Shown here: piece by piece, positions 13,318 to 13,905 of the stretch
Layout: each line of letters starts with the position of its first letter
Position numbering within the stretch: position 1 is the first letter of the stretch
Assembly: GCA_002305685.1 (NCBI GenBank)
Contig: DBQB01000068.1
Span: forward strand, 1 to 13,905
Length of the DNA: 13,905 nucleotides
DNA from: Ruminococcaceae bacterium UBA1405
Lineage (GTDB): Bacteria; Bacillota; Clostridia; Oscillospirales; Ruminococcaceae
Reading direction: 5' to 3'
Program-made: the position numbers and the translations under genes
The notes under the pieces: model-generated
Databases searched by the model: none
Told to the model about the DNA's origin: nothing
The model's input: the letters and a program-made list of their open reading frames with translations, nothing else

Positions 13318-13881
13318 ATGGAAGGAAGAATTGTTATCGTCACCGGCGCGCCGGCAACCGGAAAATCCACAGTCTGTGCCCTGATGGCCAAACATTCCAG
13401 TTTGCCCCGGTCGATACACCTGCACACCGATGACCTGTATCGCAGCCTTTCCAAGGGGGCTATCCCCCCTTATCTGCCTGAGGCAGATAAGCAAAATCGC
13501 ACCGTGATCGAAGCTTTTTTGGAGGCCGCCAAGCGTTTTGCCCGGGATGGATACGATGTCCTTGTGGACGGTGTGGTCGGCCCGTGGTTTTTGGAGCCGT
13601 GGATAGAGGCCGCTGAGCAGCGCTACACCGTACACTATCTGGTTTTGCGTGCCTCCAAAGAAACAACCTTGCAGCGCGCCCTCGGCCGAGATAAACTGGA
13701 TGAAGCGACCAATCGAAAATTGGTGGAGACCATGTGGAAACAATTCTCCAATCTGGGCTGCTTTGAAAGATATGTGATCTCTACCGACGACCGCACCACG
13801 GCAGAAACGGTCGCAATCCTTCAGGAAAAGCTGGAAAACCAAAGTAATCTGCTTCTCCCCCTACCGGATCAGAAAATTTGA
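13318..13881 (+). CDS. Small P-loop kinase / AAA_33-like ATPase, substrate unknown
   Basis: The protein has 187 residues. The N-terminal Walker A GAPATGKST (10-18) follows a hydrophobic beta strand (IVIVT). HTDDLY at 36-41 is a typical substrate-binding acidic loop after strand 2. VLVDGVVGPWFLEPW (81-95) is like the third-strand motif of small-molecule kinases and chloramphenicol phosphotransferase-like proteins. Arginines at 111, 120 and 124 fit a lid region. It is cytoplasmic and probably transfers phosphate from ATP to a small molecule, but I cannot name the substrate. Start ATG at 13318; the only ribosome-binding-like stretch, AAAGG, is 12 bases away, so translation may be partly coupled to the ATPase 34 bases upstream. 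That position suggests it shares Mn2+-riboswitch control. Confidence 0.8.
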   Translation: MEGRIVIVTGAPATGKSTVCALMAKHSSLPRSIHLHTDDLYRSLSKGAIPPYLPEADKQNRTVIEAFLEAAKRFARDGYDVLVDGVVGPWFLEPWIEAAEQRYTVHYLVLRASKETTLQRALGRDKLDEATNRKLVETMWKQFSNLGCFERYVISTDDRTTAETVAILQEKLENQSNLLLPLPDQKI

Positions 13882-13892
13882 TACAATCGAGT

Positions 13893-13898
13893 AGGAGG
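13893..13898 (+). promoter_or_regulatory. Ribosome binding site of a gene starting beyond the window
   Basis: A consensus AGGAGG lies 7 bases before the window end and 11 bases after the kinase stop. A start codon is expected immediately outside, so the Mn2+ unit probably continues. Confidence 0.6.
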
Positions 13899-13905
13899 CT
13901 ACCCA

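Overview
The window reads as chromosome of an anaerobic, spore-forming Gram-positive of the class Clostridia, probably Oscillospirales/Ruminococcaceae-like. The grounds are a clear Spo0A, lipoprotein signal peptides, strong AGGAGG-type ribosome binding sites, class B-type sortases, a two-gene SufC/SufB-like Fe-S system of the minimal anaerobe type, and moderate GC with AT-rich intergenic DNA. The genus assignment is inference. I see no tRNA, rRNA, insertion sequence, CRISPR array or phage gene.

Layout. (1) 2-901: 3' part of a GH29 alpha-L-fucosidase, closed by a strong two-way terminator. (2) 1041-3545, minus strand: an AEC-family transporter with a cre-like operator over its promoter, then an HD-domain protein and an MscS-type mechanosensitive channel. 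(3) 3805-6101, plus strand: two tandem paralogous sortases made as serine-rich lipoproteins, each with its own promoter, ending in a strong terminator. (4) 6102-7290: a repeat-rich regulatory region and spo0A, the sporulation master regulator, with its terminator. (5) 7315-8427, minus strand: a MazF/EndoA-type RNase toxin with no recognisable antitoxin, and an orphan lipoprotein. (6) 8534-10387, plus strand: an operator-like palindrome, a promoter, sufC and a short sufB-like gene (SMS-type Fe-S cluster scaffold) and a terminator. (7) 10363-13905, plus strand: a yybP-ykoY manganese riboswitch whose 3' strand is shared with an intrinsic terminator, followed by a Ca2+/Mn2+-type P-type ATPase, a small P-loop kinase, and the ribosome binding site of a gene beyond the window.

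How the parts work together. The clearest circuit is the last. Mn2+ binding to the aptamer should hold the P1 helix, prevent the terminator from forming and switch on the ATPase, which would export Mn2+; the kinase 34 bases downstream would be co-induced. The least ordinary element is the pair of lipid-anchored sortases directly upstream of spo0A, which share an unusual Cys-to-Arg spacing and a conserved C-terminal tail. All functional statements come from reading motifs by eye; no database search was possible.
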